The notes below the pieces were generated by a model. The model worked only from the letters and a program-made list of their open reading frames with translations, ran no database searches and was not told the origin of the DNA. DNA of 64,000 nt, from positions 1,633,283 through 1,697,282 of the forward strand of contig FOZF01000001.1 of NCBI GenBank assembly GCA_900113425.1. The letters run 5' to 3'. Positions 1-8,968 of this stretch are shown one piece after another. The DNA comes from Stenotrophomonas maltophilia. Lineage in GTDB: Bacteria; Pseudomonadota; Gammaproteobacteria; Xanthomonadales; Xanthomonadaceae. The translations under genes were made by a program, and so were the position numbers. How positions within the stretch are numbered: position 1 is the stretch's first letter; each line of letters begins with the position of its first letter.

Positions 1-22
1 TAGCGCCGGGCCATGCCCGGCG
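1..22 (+). repeat. SMAG palindromic element (edge-truncated)
   Basis: The window opens with TAGCGCCGGGCCATGCCCGGCG, a SMAG-type short palindrome whose first G would lie just outside. The GCCGGGC/GCCCGGC arms flank a CAT-containing centre. It sits directly beyond the 3' end of the PLP-enzyme gene, where it could fold in the mRNA tail. Confidence 0.8.
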
Positions 23-36
23 GAGGCGTCGCAGGC

Positions 37-1149
37 TTACAGCGCTTCCAGACTGCAGCACGGCAGCGCAGGCAGGCCCTGCCCGGCCACTGCCGCGGCC
101 AGCTGTGCATCGGCACCGTCCACATCGATGCCCTGCCGTGCGTACCACGCCGGGTCGTAATAGCTCTGCGCGTAGCGCTCGCCACTGTCGCACAGGATGC
201 TGACGATGCTGCCGTGGCGGCCGGCGTCGCGCATCCACTGCGCCGCCTGCAGCACACCGATGAAGTTGGTCCCGGTGGAGCCTCCCACGCGCCGACCGAG
301 CTGCCGGCTCACGTGGCGCATGGCTGCCAGGCTCAATGCGTCCGGCACCTTCACCATCGCATCGATGCTGGTCGGAATGAAGCTCGGCTCCACCCGCGGC
401 CGGCCGATGCCTTCCACGCGGGAGCCACCGCTGCAGGTCAGGTCACGCCACTGCTGCTCACCCGCTACCGCCGCCTGGTAGCCCTCGTAGAACACCGAGA
501 TCTCCGGATCCGCGCAGAGGATGCGGGTGTCGTGCCGCCGGTAGCTGACGTAGCGGCCCAGCGTGGCCGCGGTGCCGCCGGTGCCTGGGCTGCATACGAT
601 CCACTCGGGTACCGGGCTGGGCTCTTCGGCCATCTGCTTGAAGATGGACTCGGCGATGTTGTTGTTGGCGCGCCAGTCGGTGGCCCGTTCGGCGTAGGTG
701 AACTGGTCCATGAAGTGACCGCCGGTTTCACGCGCCAGCCGTTCCGATTCGCAGTTGAGATCACAGGCGCGCTCGACCAGGTGGCAGCGGCCACCATGGA
801 ATTCGATGGCCGCGATCTTTTCCGGCGAGGTCGTGGCCGGAATCACCGCGATGAAGGGCAGCCCCAGCAGGCGCGCGAAATACGCTTCGGACACGGCGGT
901 CGAGCCGCTCGACGCCTCGATCACCGGCCTCCCTTCGCGCAGCCAGCCATTGGCCAGCGCGTACAGGAACAGCGAACGCGCCAAGCGGTGCTTGAGGCTG
1001 CCGGTGGGGTGGCTGGATTCATCCTTCAGGTAGACATCGATGCCTTCGAACCCGGGCAGCGCCATCGGGATCAGGTGGGTATCGGCGGACCGGTTGAAAT
1101 CGGCTTCGATCTTGCGGATGGCCGCAGCCACCCAGGCGCGCTGGGACAT
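37..1149 (-). CDS. PLP-dependent cysteine synthase-family enzyme, Cds1-like (probable L-cysteine desulfhydrase)
   Basis: This 370-residue fold-type II PLP enzyme belongs to the cysteine synthase family. The Schiff-base lysine is K53 in [11 protein letters not shown], and a glycine-rich phosphate-binding loop ([10 protein letters not shown]) lies near residue 195. From memory, the N-terminus ([25 protein letters not shown]) resembles the mycobacterial Cds1 group, which releases sulfide, pyruvate and ammonia from L-cysteine. Desulfhydration is therefore favoured over cysteine synthesis, but this is inferred from similarity. It is soluble, with no signal peptide. It lies 97 bp downstream of the PepSY-reductase gene on the same strand and could be cotranscribed with it. 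Confidence 0.9.
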   Translation of the reverse strand: MSQRAWVAAAIRKIEADFNRSADTHLIPMALPGFEGIDVYLKDESSHPTGSLKHRLARSLFLYALANGWLREGRPVIEASSGSTAVSEAYFARLLGLPFIAVIPATTSPEKIAAIEFHGGRCHLVERACDLNCESERLARETGGHFMDQFTYAERATDWRANNNIAESIFKQMAEEPSPVPEWIVCSPGTGGTAATLGRYVSYRRHDTRILCADPEISVFYEGYQAAVAGEQQWRDLTCSGGSRVEGIGRPRVEPSFIPTSIDAMVKVPDALSLAAMRHVSRQLGRRVGGSTGTNFIGVLQAAQWMRDAGRHGSIVSILCDSGERYAQSYYDPAWYARQGIDVDGADAQLAAAVAGQGLPALPCCSLEAL

Positions 1150-1246
1150 GGAACGCCACTTCGGTGAGTACAGCTGCGCATTCTACTCCGCCCGCACTGC
1201 TGCAACGGGCGCCGCGGCCGCTCTCCACGGCCACGGCGCCTTCACT

Positions 1247-3058
1247 TCAGATCTTGAAATCGTCGTATGCGATCCGCTCTTCCGCCACCCCCAGCCGGCG
1301 CAGCAGCTGCCGGGTTGCGGCCAGCATCGGCGGTGGCCCGCACAGGTAGAACTCGCAGCCGGAAAGATCCGGATGCCGCTGCAGCAGATCCTCATGGATG
1401 GCGTCATGCACGCGCCGGCCAGTTCCCTGCCCGGACCAGACGGGATGCCAGCTGAAGTTCGCGTGCCGTGCCTGCAGGGCCTGCATCTGCGCCATGTAGG
1501 GGCAATCGCGGTCGCTGCGGGCACCGTACCAGTAGTGGATGCGCTCCTGCCCTCCCTCGGAAAGCCGCTGCTCGATCATCGCCCGCAGCGGCGCCATGCC
1601 GGCGCCGGCTCCGATGAAGATCTTTTCCCGGGACACGCCGCTGAGCGCGAAATCACCGAACGGTCCGCTGTAGCGGACGCGATCGCCGGGGCGCAACGCG
1701 TACAGATAGCTGGACCCTTTGCCCGGCGGATGCCGCTTGCCCTGCTGCCAGCCGGGGCTGAACCGGGCCAGCAGCACCAGGTGCCCCGCCTCTGCGGCAA
1801 CCGGCATCGCCAGCGAATACGAACGACGCACCGCCGCCTTGTTGTGCAGGGTTTCCGGCAGGGCCAGCGGTGACCAGTCCTGGCGGTGTTCGTCCGGATG
1901 CCAGAGCGCGGAACGGGGCAGCTCGTATTCGGGCACATGCAGCTGCAGGTAGCAGCCGGGTTGATAGAGTGTGTCGGCGGCGTGGTCGGGACGCAGGTGG
2001 ATCTCGCGCAGGAACGGGGTCACCGCTTCGATCCGCTCGACCGTTGCCTCATGCTCGGTCCACAGGCTGGCACCGCCGGATACCTCGATCTCCATATCCG
2101 CACCCACCTGCAGGTTGCAGGCGAGCCGGCAGCCGACCTTCAGGCGCGATCCGGCCAGGTGCGCCCGATCTGCGGCGGAAGGCGTGCCAGCCTGTCCGCG
2201 GACCCGGACTTCGCACAGTCCACAGCTCTGCCCGCCGCCGCAGTTGGAGGGCAGGTTCACGCCTTCGCGGGCCAGCGCCAGGTAAACACTGTCCCCCTGC
2301 GCCGCGGCCACGGTGCGCAGGTGCGTGCCTCCCGGGGCGAACACTGCCAACTGCCGGCGGCTGCGCCATCGATGTGGAACGAACTCGTGCAGGCGGACGC
2401 TCGCCAGCAGCAGCCACGCACCGGTCAAGGCCATCCACAGCCCCCCCAGCCCCATCCCCACCACCAGCGGATTGTTGAAGTTGGCCCGCGCCGCGTAGTC
2501 CATGATGTGCAGCATCCAGAACACATCGAACAGCCGCCACGTTGCGGTGCGGTGCTCGAGCACCTGTCCACTTTCGGCGGAGACGTAGACGGTGGTGTCC
2601 TGCGCATCACCGAAGTCCACCCGCCAGACCGGATCGGGATGGCTGCGCGTCTCCAGACTGTGCGCCAGATGCACCGGCGCTGCGGGCACGCCCTGGCCAC
2701 GGTAGGCGGCCTGCGCGATGCGCAGCGCGATCACCGGATCGATGGCGATGCGCCTGCCATCACGCGCATCGATCACCTCGGTGCCTTCCGCTGACTGCAG
2801 TCGATACACCGGCGTCTGCAGCAGCCAGCCGCTGTCCAGGGTCGCGGCCGGCCACCGTGCGGCTCGCAGTGCATCGGCCGGTGAAACAGTGTCTGCCGGC
2901 CATGCCAGGGGCGCTGCGGGCACAGCCCGCTGCGAAGTGCCAGCAATCCGGTCCGGGTCAAGCAGGCTCATGCCCAGTCCACTGCCGAGCCAGACCAGGA
3001 ACTGCAGTCCCACCAGCACCCCGATCCACTTGTGCAGCCGGCGCAGCCACGGCGTCAT
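1247..3058 (-). CDS. PepSY transmembrane protein fused to an NqrF-like ferredoxin/flavin reductase
   Basis: The protein has 603 residues. Residues 1-220 form a PepSY-TM module with membrane helices near 10-30, 175-190 and 198-220. Next comes a 2Fe-2S ferredoxin domain with C273, C279, C282 and C314, the 6-3-32 spacing of the NqrF cluster. A FAD-binding barrel (RRSYSLA) and an NAD-binding domain (GAGAGMAPLR, then FYLCGPPPM and a terminal DDF) follow. It should pass electrons from NADH through FAD and the cluster to the membrane side, probably to a ferric or other metal complex. The start is the ATG overlapping the upstream PepSY stop (ATGA), implying translational coupling. The substrate is unknown. 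Confidence 0.9.
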   Translation of the reverse strand: MTPWLRRLHKWIGVLVGLQFLVWLGSGLGMSLLDPDRIAGTSQRAVPAAPLAWPADTVSPADALRAARWPAATLDSGWLLQTPVYRLQSAEGTEVIDARDGRRIAIDPVIALRIAQAAYRGQGVPAAPVHLAHSLETRSHPDPVWRVDFGDAQDTTVYVSAESGQVLEHRTATWRLFDVFWMLHIMDYAARANFNNPLVVGMGLGGLWMALTGAWLLLASVRLHEFVPHRWRSRRQLAVFAPGGTHLRTVAAAQGDSVYLALAREGVNLPSNCGGGQSCGLCEVRVRGQAGTPSAADRAHLAGSRLKVGCRLACNLQVGADMEIEVSGGASLWTEHEATVERIEAVTPFLREIHLRPDHAADTLYQPGCYLQLHVPEYELPRSALWHPDEHRQDWSPLALPETLHNKAAVRRSYSLAMPVAAEAGHLVLLARFSPGWQQGKRHPPGKGSSYLYALRPGDRVRYSGPFGDFALSGVSREKIFIGAGAGMAPLRAMIEQRLSEGGQERIHYWYGARSDRDCPYMAQMQALQARHANFSWHPVWSGQGTGRRVHDAIHEDLLQRHPDLSGCEFYLCGPPPMLAATRQLLRRLGVAEERIAYDDFKI

Positions 3059-3747
3059 GCGCGCCTCCTCTGGCCGAAGCTGTAGAACAGCAGCCACACG
3101 CCACTGAGGCCGAATGCCAGCCCGATCACCGATGCGACGCGCAGCAGGCCATTGTTGACGTCGGTGCGCTGTTCGTAGTCCATGATGTGGAACATCCACA
3201 GGAAATCAAACCAGCGCCACAGGCTGTGCCGGCGCGCCAGCAGCTCGCCGCTGTCCGGTGACAGGTACAGCGTGGTGCTTCCGCGGTCAGCGAAATGGAC
3301 GGCCCACATCGGCACCGGTCGTGTCTTCACTTCTGACGGCGCACGGGTCACCCATTCCACCCGCGCAACCTGACCTGCGCCCTGGTACAGCGCTGTGGCC
3401 AGCGCGATGGCGCCATCCCGGTCCAGCCGCGGCAGGCGCTCTCCACTGCGGGCATCGACCAGGAACCGTTCCGTTCCGCGCCGCACGTCGTAGACCTCAC
3501 GCTCCAGCAGCCGCTTGAGGCGGAACGACTGCAGGCCGGGATAACGCGCGGCCAGCACATCGACGCCGACCCGATCATGCACCGGCACCAGCGGTTCGCC
3601 ACGGACATGCGCCAGGTGGTCGCCATGGATCACCTGCAGTGGCACCACGGTCATGTAGACCCCGCTGAGCATCCACAACAGCGCCTGCACACCGATCACC
3701 AGTCCGATCCATTTATGGGCGCGGCGCGCCCAGAATGCGGGTTTCAT
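3055..3747 (-). CDS. PepSY-associated transmembrane protein
   Basis: This 230-residue protein has an N-terminal helix (KWIGLVIGVQALLWMLSGVYM), a periplasmic PepSY-like region and two C-terminal helices. A conserved segment, RWFDFLWMFHIMDYEQRTDVNN, parallels RLFDVFWMLHIMDY in the next gene, so the two are paralogous modules. Histidines in these motifs suggest haem or metal contact, as in FhuF/FpvG-like periplasmic iron reductases, but that is inferred. It lies 55 bp after the TonB receptor gene and overlaps the reductase gene by 4 nt. Confidence 0.88.
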   Translation of the reverse strand: MKPAFWARRAHKWIGLVIGVQALLWMLSGVYMTVVPLQVIHGDHLAHVRGEPLVPVHDRVGVDVLAARYPGLQSFRLKRLLEREVYDVRRGTERFLVDARSGERLPRLDRDGAIALATALYQGAGQVARVEWVTRAPSEVKTRPVPMWAVHFADRGSTTLYLSPDSGELLARRHSLWRWFDFLWMFHIMDYEQRTDVNNGLLRVASVIGLAFGLSGVWLLFYSFGQRRRA

Positions 3748-3802
3748 CTACCTTGTCTCCCTTGAGGAGCACCCCCGCCGCAGGCGACGGGGGCGCGTGC
3801 GA

Positions 3803-6517
3803 TCACCAGCGGTAGCCGATGCGTGCATACCAGCGACGACCGAGCAGGTCGTAGGTCATGGTGTCGGTGTTGGCGTCGGTATAGCTCTGGATGAACGGCG
3901 CCGAGCGATCAAAGACGTTGTCCACGCCCAGCGCCACATCCAGCGCCTTGCTGACCGCGTACCTGAGCTGGAGATTGTGATAGAACACCGAGGGCGCGTG
4001 ATCACCGATGTCGCCACGGGCGGCATTGATGTCGTCGGCCCGGCCGATGTACTGGGTGGTCCAGGTACCGGACCATTGCCCACGCGACGCATTCATCGAC
4101 ATCAGTCCACGCCACTTGGCATAGCTGCCACGGCCGCCGGTGATCCTGCCGGCATACGTGATCACCTCTGCTCCGGCATACGGGCGCACGTCATAACGCT
4201 GAAGGTAGGAGATGTCGGCACTGATGCTGGCGTCCATGCCCCACGGCCTGAACTCGTAGAGTGCGCCCAGGTCGTAGCCACTGACCTGCTCATCGGCCGT
4301 GTTCACCGGCTGCGATGACAGGTAGTTCACTTCGCCGGTGCGCGGGTCGCGGGTGAAGTTGCTGGCGTCGCAGAACGGATGCGCCAGCGAAGGAGTGTTG
4401 TAGCAGATGGCCAGCTTGGTGGAACCGGCGATGCGCTGGATCGCGTTCTCGATGCGGATGCGGTAGTAGTCCAGGGTGAGCGTCAGCCCGGGTGCGAACG
4501 GGGGTGTCCACACCACCCCGGCGGTGAAGGAGGTAGCGTCTTCCGGCTCGAGATCCGCATTGCCGCCGGACGTGGTCAGGATGGTGTTGCCCGGCTGCAC
4601 GTAGCCGGCCGGCACGCCATCGGCCTGGCAGTTCGCACGCACGACCGAGCTGGCCGGCAGTCCGCTCCAGCCACTGCAGGGGTCGGTGGTGGTGAGGTTG
4701 CCCTCGGACACGCCACCGAACAGTTCGGGAATGTTGGGAATGCGGAATGCCGTGGCATAGGTGCTGCGCAGCTTCAGCGAAGGGCTGACCTGCCAGTCCA
4801 GTCCGGCCTTGTAGTTGAAGTCGCGCCCGAACAGGTCGTAGTCGGACACGCGGCCGGCCAGGTTGAGGTACAGCGAATCTGCGATGACCGCATCCTGCAG
4901 CAGCGGCACCGCCAGCTCCATGTACACTTCCTTGGCCGTGTATCGCCCGGCGATCGGGTCCTGCTGGTTGGTGTTGCCGATGCCGAGCACGGTCAACGGA
5001 TCCGGATCACGCCAACCGCGCTCCCTGCGCACCTCCACGCCTGCGGCGAATCCCACCCAGCCTGCCGGCAGTTCGAAGATCTGCCCGCTGAGATTGGCGG
5101 TGAAGCTCTTCTGCTCGTTGCCGCCGGTATCGCGCGAGGTGTACAGGATGTAATCCAGCACGTCGCGGCTCAGGTCCCCGTAGCCGAGATAGTCGCCGCA
5201 GGGAATCGCTGCGCCGGGCGCGGTACTGCACAGGGACCGGTCCAGCGTCTGCTCGACACGATCGAGGTTGGCGACGTTGTCCGAACCATCCACGCCGGTG
5301 TTGCGCCCCCAGTTGAAGGCCACCGACCAGTCCCAGCTGGTGCCGAACTGACCTTTCAGGCCCGCTACCACGCGGTAGGTGTCGGTCTCCTGGAAGAAGT
5401 GGCGGGGACCGGCCTCTTCCAGGCGCCGGCGCTGCAGCAGCAGATCCTGGCCGGTGGGATTGGTCGGATGATCGGCGGCGATGTTGATCGGCCGGTAGAC
5501 GCCCAATCCACCCGAGGTCGCCAGCTGCCTGGACTGGCGGTTGGTGTACATCGCTTCGATGAACGCACGTGTGCTGTCATTCAACTGGCTGTCGCCGAAT
5601 ACGCTCAGGCTGAGCCGCTCGATCGGGTTGACCGCGTTGAGCGTGGGATTGCCGTTGTAGTTGTGCTTGGCCGCCGAATAGGGCTCGAAGAAATCGCCAT
5701 CGCCCCCGGGCACCTGGTTGAAGTTGACCCGTCGGCCATCTGCCAGCAGTGCACGACCACCGATGGTGGACGAACTGCCGGAGCAGACCAGCCGGCCATC
5801 GGATTCGATGAGGCCGCAGGGCGCGCGCGAGGCCATGTTGACCGCGCCGCTGTCGAAGTAGCTGACCGCAGCCATCAGCGAACCGCGTTCGCTGCTGACG
5901 CCCCAGCTGACATCGACCGAGGTTTCCTCGCCGTCGCCCTGGCTGGTCTGGCCATAGCGCACCACCGCTTCGGCACCCTCGAATCCCTGCTTGGTGATGA
6001 TGTTGACCACGCCCGCCACCGCATCAGCGCCATAGATTGCCGAGGCGCCGTCCTTGAGCACCTCCACGCGCTCGATCAGCGAGACCGGAATGACATTGAG
6101 GTCGACCGAACTGTTGGCGCCGGTGCCGCCATTGACGATGCGCCGGCCGTTGAGCAGGACCAGGGTCCGGTTGATGCCGAGACCACGTAGATTGACCTGG
6201 GTGGTGCCGTAGCCGTTCTCGGCCCAGTAGGCATTGCTCTGGCTGCCCGCGAACCCCGCTGATGCCGGCAGGCGCTGCAGCAGGGTTTCCACCGAGGTGG
6301 CGCCGGAACGTTCGATGGCCTCGGCGTCGACCACACTCACCGGACCGACGCCGGACAGCTGCGCGCGCTTGATGTGGCTGCCGGTCACCTGCACGGTATC
6401 CAGCGTGCGTGCCTTCGCATCGGGCGACTGCGCATCCTGCGCGGCAACGGAGTGGACAACGGAGACGCACAGCAGACTGCCGATGGCCGCAGCCATGGCA
6501 TTGGACTTCAGATACAT
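3803..6517 (-). CDS. TonB-dependent outer-membrane receptor
   Basis: This 904-residue receptor has a signal peptide (MYLKSNAMAAAIGSLLCV, cleavage after AAQ). A TonB-box-like DTVQVTGS follows, then a plug domain (VSVVDAEAIERSGATSVETLL, ASAIYGADAVAGVVNIITK) and a 22-strand-type barrel ending in the aromatic tail ARIGYRW. It should import a ligand using TonB energy. The ligand cannot be read from sequence. The following PepSY and NqrF-like reductase genes suggest a ferric siderophore or other chelated metal that is reduced after uptake. The start was chosen at 6517 because a GGGAGAGA ribosome-binding site lies just upstream; a longer frame to 6580 adds unrelated residues. Confidence 0.92.
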   Translation of the reverse strand: MYLKSNAMAAAIGSLLCVSVVHSVAAQDAQSPDAKARTLDTVQVTGSHIKRAQLSGVGPVSVVDAEAIERSGATSVETLLQRLPASAGFAGSQSNAYWAENGYGTTQVNLRGLGINRTLVLLNGRRIVNGGTGANSSVDLNVIPVSLIERVEVLKDGASAIYGADAVAGVVNIITKQGFEGAEAVVRYGQTSQGDGEETSVDVSWGVSSERGSLMAAVSYFDSGAVNMASRAPCGLIESDGRLVCSGSSSTIGGRALLADGRRVNFNQVPGGDGDFFEPYSAAKHNYNGNPTLNAVNPIERLSLSVFGDSQLNDSTRAFIEAMYTNRQSRQLATSGGLGVYRPINIAADHPTNPTGQDLLLQRRRLEEAGPRHFFQETDTYRVVAGLKGQFGTSWDWSVAFNWGRNTGVDGSDNVANLDRVEQTLDRSLCSTAPGAAIPCGDYLGYGDLSRDVLDYILYTSRDTGGNEQKSFTANLSGQIFELPAGWVGFAAGVEVRRERGWRDPDPLTVLGIGNTNQQDPIAGRYTAKEVYMELAVPLLQDAVIADSLYLNLAGRVSDYDLFGRDFNYKAGLDWQVSPSLKLRSTYATAFRIPNIPELFGGVSEGNLTTTDPCSGWSGLPASSVVRANCQADGVPAGYVQPGNTILTTSGGNADLEPEDATSFTAGVVWTPPFAPGLTLTLDYYRIRIENAIQRIAGSTKLAICYNTPSLAHPFCDASNFTRDPRTGEVNYLSSQPVNTADEQVSGYDLGALYEFRPWGMDASISADISYLQRYDVRPYAGAEVITYAGRITGGRGSYAKWRGLMSMNASRGQWSGTWTTQYIGRADDINAARGDIGDHAPSVFYHNLQLRYAVSKALDVALGVDNVFDRSAPFIQSYTDANTDTMTYDLLGRRWYARIGYRW

Positions 6518-6611
6518 GTTCTCTCTCCCACAGGAATACTGTCTCTGGGTGCCCCTGCCACGATTCGGGCAAAGGGACACGACGGCGTCATGTCGACGCG
6601 GGGACAGCCGC

Positions 6612-7019
6612 TCAGGCGATGGGAGGTCGGAATACGCGGGAAAGCTTGCTGGCAGGCAGGATCAGTGCCGGCAGCGCAATATCCAGCGCGATGCGCGGAT
6701 GGGCGCTGGGCAGCAGCAGCGATGGCATCGGAGGGTAGAGGCTCAACAGGCAGCGGCAGTCGCAGCCGGCCGCATCAACACAGCTGCAGTGATCCTTGTG
6801 CACGTCGCCGGCGGCCTCCGGCGCCTGGTCATGGCGGGTGTGGCTCGACGCCGGTGCCGCGCTGCGCGGTGTTGCCTGGCAGCCCGCAACCGCCCGGCCT
6901 GCGGAGCCTGCAGTATCCCCGCCAGGCATCGCCATGCGCGTCCCCGCCCACGCTCCGAAGACACCTTCGAAGAGGAGCACGGCCATCAGCAGCAGCGGCA
7001 GCCATCGGCGGTAAGGCAT
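6612..7019 (-). CDS. CopL-like exported Cys/His-rich metal-binding protein
   Basis: This 135-residue protein has an N-terminal hydrophobic signal (MPYRRWLPLLLMAVLLFEGVFG) ending at AWAG. A dense metal-ligand patch near residues 74-91 (HKDHCSCVDAAGCDCRC) and a C-terminal tail ending RPPIA follow. This layout matches the CopL family of Xanthomonas and Stenotrophomonas, small exported proteins tied to copper regulation. Here the neighbour is the TonB receptor 94 bp downstream, not copAB, so it may sense or deliver the metal handled by this operon. A perfect-armed palindrome lies about 26 bp upstream. Confidence 0.75.
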   Translation of the reverse strand: MPYRRWLPLLLMAVLLFEGVFGAWAGTRMAMPGGDTAGSAGRAVAGCQATPRSAAPASSHTRHDQAPEAAGDVHKDHCSCVDAAGCDCRCLLSLYPPMPSLLLPSAHPRIALDIALPALILPASKLSRVFRPPIA

Positions 7020-7376
7020 GGGACCCCTGAAGACCCTCGATTATTTGTATATACATACAATCATTAGCGCGGCGGGCAACGGGCTGTCAACGGCCCGCGA
7101 CGATGCGCGGGCGTCTCGCCATCCCTGCCGGATTCCCCCTGCGTCCCACTCCCGCGCCGTACTGCTCTGGTTGCAGGCATTTCACCCGGCGTTGCGGAAG
7201 CGCTCATCCCATTGCGGACGCACACCGATTATCCTGCACTGCAACATGACCTGACGATCCCAGATCGACAACGAGGATGCAAGCGAAGTGCGGGTTCCGG
7301 CAACTGCCGGTTTCAGATGCAACTTCCAGGCACTCTCCGCGGGTCGTACCCCTCTATTGCTGACAGGACGCGAACC
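7020..7376. other. Intergenic region between divergent CopL-like and gloA genes
   Basis: This 357-bp gap holds the AT-rich palindrome near its left end. I see no RNA gene and no convincing coding frame in the rest. It presumably carries the two divergent promoters. Confidence 0.5.
7045..7060. promoter_or_regulatory. Candidate operator TTGTAT-N4-ATACAA
   Basis: The perfect inverted repeat TTGTATATACATACAA lies in an AT-rich island in otherwise GC-rich DNA, 26-41 bp upstream of the CopL-like start. Its position overlaps where the minus-strand promoter should be, consistent with a repressor site. It does not match a textbook Fur, Zur or CueR box closely; the regulator is unknown. Confidence 0.45.
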
Positions 7377-7895
7377 ATGAGTCTCTCTTCCCTCCAACAG
7401 GTCCCCGGCGTCGCCGCCCAGACCCCGGCCGAAACCACCGGCTTCGTGTTCAACCACACCATGCTGCGGGTGAAGGACATCACCGCCTCGCTGGACTTCT
7501 ACACCCGTGTGCTGGGCTACCGGCTGATCGACAAGCGTGACTTCGCCGAAGCCGGGTTCAGCCTGTATTTCCTGGCTTACGTGCCGTCCGGCACCGTGGT
7601 GCCGGAAGACGATGCCGAGCGCCGCCTGTGGATGGCCGGCCTGCCGGGCGTGCTGGAGCTGACCCACAACCATGGCACTGAAGCCCAGGATGGCCCGGTC
7701 TACCACGACGGCAACAGCGACCCGCGCGGCTTCGGCCACATCTGCGTCTCGGTGCCAGAGTTGGAAGCTGCCTGCCAGCGCTTCGAGGATCTGGGCGTGC
7801 CGTTCCAGAAGCGCCTGACCGACGGTCGCATGAAGAACCTCGCCTTCATCAAGGACCCCGACGGCTACTGGGTGGAAATCATCGCCAACGCCTGA
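7377..7895 (+). CDS. gloA: Glyoxalase I (lactoylglutathione lyase)
   Basis: This 172-residue VOC-fold enzyme isomerises the methylglyoxal-glutathione hemithioacetal to S-lactoylglutathione. Family signatures are visible: FNHTMLRVKD with the first metal-ligand His, SLDFYTRVLGYRL, a mid-protein Glu-containing LELTHNHG, GFGHICVSVPE and KDPDGYWVEII with the last Glu. The roughly 170-residue length with these inserts fits the long, typically Zn-dependent class. The ATG at 7377 precedes MSLSSLQQV; the upstream in-frame extension is not protein-like. Confidence 0.95.
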   Translation: MSLSSLQQVPGVAAQTPAETTGFVFNHTMLRVKDITASLDFYTRVLGYRLIDKRDFAEAGFSLYFLAYVPSGTVVPEDDAERRLWMAGLPGVLELTHNHGTEAQDGPVYHDGNSDPRGFGHICVSVPELEAACQRFEDLGVPFQKRLTDGRMKNLAFIKDPDGYWVEIIANA

Positions 7896-7917
7896 TCCGG
7901 AAAGGGGCACAATTGCG

Positions 7918-8012
7918 GTGGCGCCAGGCCATGCCCGGCGGCCTTGCTCCGACATTCATCGCACGGGAAGCAGGCCGCGCCACGCGCTCGCCGGGCGCGG
8001 CCCGGCGCTATC
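7918..8012. repeat. Inverted pair of SMAG elements
   Basis: A forward SMAG copy (GTGGCGCCAGGCCATGCCCGG, 7918-7940) faces a reverse copy (7989-8012) across about 48 bp. The pair could fold into one large hairpin. It fills the gap between gloA and the next VOC gene and may separate or attenuate their transcripts. Confidence 0.75.
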
Positions 8013-8042
8013 CACACTGTCCCCTTTTCTTTAGAGGTACGC

Positions 8043-8471
8043 ATGGAAACTATGGAACTGCACCGCGGTCGATTGATCGATCACCTGCAGCTGGTGGTGC
8101 GCGACCTGCCGGCCAGCCGCCGCTTCTACCAGGCGGTGTTCGACACGATCGGCATTCCGGTTGCCGGCGAAGGGCCGGACTATTTCTGGGCTGACGAGCT
8201 GTTCATTTCCACCGCCAGCAGCGAAGCCGCTGCCGGCCAGCTGACCGGGCGCCACCACCTGGCATTCCAGGCGCGCGATGCGGCGACCGTCGATGCGTTT
8301 CATGCTGCCGCCATCGCCGCTGGCGGCACCGACAACGGTGCACCGGGAGAGCGCCCCTATCATCCGGGCTACTACGGCGCGTTCGTGCTTGACCCGGATG
8401 GCAACAACATCGAGGTGGTCTATCACGGCCCGGCGCGCTACAGCGCCGATTCGGTGAAGGTGACGTTCTGA
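8043..8471 (+). CDS. VOC-family (glyoxalase/bleomycin-resistance-like) protein
   Basis: This 142-residue single VOC domain has RLIDHLQLVVRDLPASRRFY at the N-terminus, TGRHHLAFQARD in the middle and FVLDPDGNNIEVVYHG near the end. These give the paired beta-alpha-beta-beta-beta units and likely His/Glu metal ligands. Its substrate cannot be inferred. It follows gloA on the same strand but is separated by a SMAG pair, so it may be transcribed separately. AGAGG lies 5-9 bp before the ATG. Confidence 0.9.
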   Translation: METMELHRGRLIDHLQLVVRDLPASRRFYQAVFDTIGIPVAGEGPDYFWADELFISTASSEAAAGQLTGRHHLAFQARDAATVDAFHAAAIAAGGTDNGAPGERPYHPGYYGAFVLDPDGNNIEVVYHGPARYSADSVKVTF

Positions 8472-8490
8472 TTCCACCGATGCCGTGAAC

Positions 8491-8522
8491 GAAGAAGCCG
8501 GGCAGTGCCCGGCTTCTTTTTT
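8491..8522 (+). terminator. Rho-independent terminator after the VOC gene
   Basis: AAGAAGCCGGGCA pairs with TGCCCGGCTTCTT across a single G, followed by a run of T. It closes the VOC transcript just before the convergent CBS gene. Confidence 0.9.
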
Positions 8523-8536
8523 CTACTGCGCCGGCG

Positions 8537-8968
8537 TCAATGCGCGGCCATGTAGATGTCCTGCAGCACGGCCTTTTCCAGCTCCAGCTCGCCCAGCAGA
8601 TTCTTCACGATGTCGCCCAGGCTGAGGATGCCGACCAGGCGCGTGCCATCGGTGACCATCAGATGACGGCGCCGCGAGTACGTCATCAACGACATGGCCT
8701 GCTTCAGGGTGGCCTCCGGTGCGATGCCTTCCAGTCCCGTGGACGGCAAGGTGGAAATCACCCGGCGGCCGGCCTGCGGGCCATCGTCAGCCAGGGTACG
8801 CACGATGTCTTTCTCGGAGATGATGCCAACCGGCGCATCATCCTTCATCACCACCAGGGCAGCGATCCTGTTCGCGCTCATCTTGTGGGCGGCGGCACCG
8901 ATGGTGTCTTCCGCATCGATGGTGATGACAGCTTCTTTCTTGGATTGCAGGAGTTCGCGGACGTTCAT
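8537..8968 (-). CDS. Tandem CBS-domain protein
   Basis: This 143-residue protein consists of two CBS domains. The first contains VITIDAEDTIGAAAHKM and GIISEKDIVRTL; the second contains ATLKQAMSLMTYSRRRHLMVTD and GILSLGDIVKNLL. Such stand-alone CBS pairs bind adenosine nucleotides and act as energy sensors. There is no effector domain, so it probably regulates a partner. The start is supported by an upstream CAGGAA ribosome-binding sequence; a longer frame to 9109 is unsupported. Confidence 0.92.
   Translation of the reverse strand: MNVRELLQSKKEAVITIDAEDTIGAAAHKMSANRIAALVVMKDDAPVGIISEKDIVRTLADDGPQAGRRVISTLPSTGLEGIAPEATLKQAMSLMTYSRRRHLMVTDGTRLVGILSLGDIVKNLLGELELEKAVLQDIYMAAH

Noticed and set aside
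3059-3199. A 47-codon N-terminal extension of the PepSY-NqrF fusion
   Set aside because: It lies out of frame inside the preceding PepSY gene, and the ATGA overlap start gives the proper first membrane helix.
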